Part shown: piece after piece, positions 5,028 to 5,797 of the stretch
How the letters are laid out: each line of letters opens with the position of its first letter
Numbering within the stretch: the stretch's first letter is position 1
DNA from: an uncultured Marinosulfonomonas sp.
GTDB taxonomy: Bacteria > Pseudomonadota > Alphaproteobacteria > Rhodobacterales > Rhodobacteraceae
NCBI GenBank assembly: GCA_947311455.1
Contig: CAMZKY010000107.1
Span: 1 to 5,797 of the forward strand
DNA: 5,797 nt
Direction of reading: 5' to 3'
Notes under the pieces: generated by a model
The model's database searches: none
The model's input: the letters and a program-made list of their open reading frames with translations, nothing else
What the model was told of the DNA's origin: nothing
Made by a program: the position numbers and the translations under genes

Positions 5028-5797
5028 TCATCGTCTCCGCTTTACCGCGCCCCAAGGGCCAACCAATTCTATCAAATCTTTTTCTTTTGGCATAGGGGCG
5101 GGTTCTTCCATTGGGTCGCCACCGCCAAACAGAGCCTCGCGCGCGCCCGCCTTATCCACCTGATATTCCTGCTCCAGAAACTCGGCCACAAAGGTTTTCT
5201 TGGCATCGGGCCATGTGGCATAGCTGTGATAAAACCGCTCCTTGTGACAGATAAACAATTGCCGAATGTCCTTGGGCGTTAGCGCCGCCAGCAGCATATT
5301 CACCAAATCGCGGTCTTTATGCGGCTTGGCCCGCAGCGTATAGAAATAGGCCGGATGTTCGGAATTGATCTTGGGCCAGCCCGCGCCGCCTTCGGCCCAG
5401 CGTTTCAGCGCGGCAAGGCCGTGAAATTCCTCGGGCAAATCCTTGGCATAGCGCCGTGTCAGGGCGCGCATATCACGCCGCGTGGAATGGTGCAGCGCCT
5501 CGCCCTTATCTGCCGCCACATCAACCACAATGAAATCCATCTTTTGCTGCAAAATCGCCGCGCCATCGACGCCGCGCGCCTTGATAATCGGTTCAACCAG
5601 ATCATTGAGATCCAGAAAAATTGCAATTTCGTTGCGGTCTTTAAAATCAAATACATTCTTGATCGGTAGCTTGCCCAACGGCTTTTTGCCAGATGCACAT
5701 ATGGCAGCAGGCGTTTCCATATCGCGAAACACATACAGCCCGCCAAAATGCTTGGTCCAAAAATTATCCTGCTTGAACGACATCTTTTTCAACGCCA
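5028..5797 (-). CDS. Uncharacterised protein resembling the C-terminal part of DUF6638 (partial, N-terminus off the right edge)
   Basis: The frame is open from the stop TGA (5030-5028) to the right edge. Possible internal starts are TTG 5792 and ATG 5783, but neither has a good Shine-Dalgarno, and the conserved-looking region already begins at NFWTKHFGGLYVFRD. I infer that the N-terminal half lies outside the window. Counting from TTG 5792 (254 residues), blocks are NFWTKHFGGLYVFRD (10-24), LVEPIIKARGVDGAAI (65-80), QKMDFIVVDVAAD (83-95), HPAYFYTLRA (146-155) and DIRQLFICHKERFY (175-188), then a Pro/Glu-rich tail ending in basic KRRR. No membrane helix or catalytic motif is evident, so it is probably cytoplasmic. 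The DUF6638 assignment is from memory of family sequences and only moderately sure. It is the first visible gene of the operon with the two membrane proteins, 1 nt from the next start. Confidence 0.65.
   Translation of the reverse strand, partial: ALKKMSFKQDNFWTKHFGGLYVFRDMETPAAICASGKKPLGKLPIKNVFDFKDRNEIAIFLDLNDLVEPIIKARGVDGAAILQQKMDFIVVDVAADKGEALHHSTRRDMRALTRRYAKDLPEEFHGLAALKRWAEGGAGWPKINSEHPAYFYTLRAKPHKDRDLVNMLLAALTPKDIRQLFICHKERFYHSYATWPDAKKTFVAEFLEQEYQVDKAGAREALFGGGDPMEEPAPMPKEKDLIELVGPWGAVKRRR

Noticed and set aside
5028..5792. Treating TTG 5792 as the true start of a complete 254-aa protein
   Set aside because: No ribosome site precedes it and the frame stays open to the window edge, so the gene more likely continues beyond 5797.
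1..5797. Search for a defence, mobile or CRISPR system
   Set aside because: No transposase, integrase, toxin-antitoxin pair, nuclease, reverse transcriptase or direct-repeat array was seen; all genes have a housekeeping or conserved-unknown character.

Overview
The window reads as ordinary chromosomal DNA of an alphaproteobacterium, most likely a Rhodobacterales (Roseobacter-group) species. The reasons are mid-range GC judged by eye, the Rhodobacterales-type DUF1523 protein, the stand-alone MnmD next to an MnmC(o)-like FAD oxidoreductase, and a G/C-rich intergenic hairpin element of a kind I associate with that group. No lineage marker such as rRNA is present. I see no RNA gene, insertion sequence, CRISPR array, phage gene or recognisable defence system.

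Layout from left to right. (1) Positions 1-1148, minus strand: a VOC-fold (glyoxalase-like, GLOD5-type) protein is followed 10 nt later by a thiamine-diphosphate-dependent acetolactate-synthase-like enzyme that runs off the left edge. The Shine-Dalgarno of the second gene overlaps the stop codon of the first, so they are almost certainly cotranscribed. (2) A 147-nt gap (1149-1295) has a possible leader hairpin but no clear gene. (3) Positions 1296-2345, minus strand: an FAD-dependent oxidoreductase resembling the C-terminal MnmC(o) half of enterobacterial MnmC. (4) Diverging from it across only 37 nt is mnmD (2383-3069, plus strand), the methyltransferase half of MnmC. Together they could carry out the last steps of mnm5(s2)U34 tRNA wobble modification as two separate, oppositely transcribed genes. 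(5) mnmD overlaps by 4 nt a ten-helix EamA/DMT-family transporter (3066-3932). (6) A convergent intergenic stretch (3933-4040) carries three hairpins in a row and probably ends transcription from both sides. (7) Positions 4041-5797, minus strand: a very tight operon (1-nt and 2-nt gaps) of three uncharacterised genes. In transcription order these are a large soluble-looking protein resembling the C-terminal part of DUF6638 (open at the right edge), a 93-aa two-helix membrane protein, and a DUF1523 membrane protein.

The points most worth following are the physically split MnmC functions, the uncharacterised three-gene membrane operon, and the intergenic hairpin element. Nothing here clearly amounts to a new biological system, and the two edge genes are incomplete.
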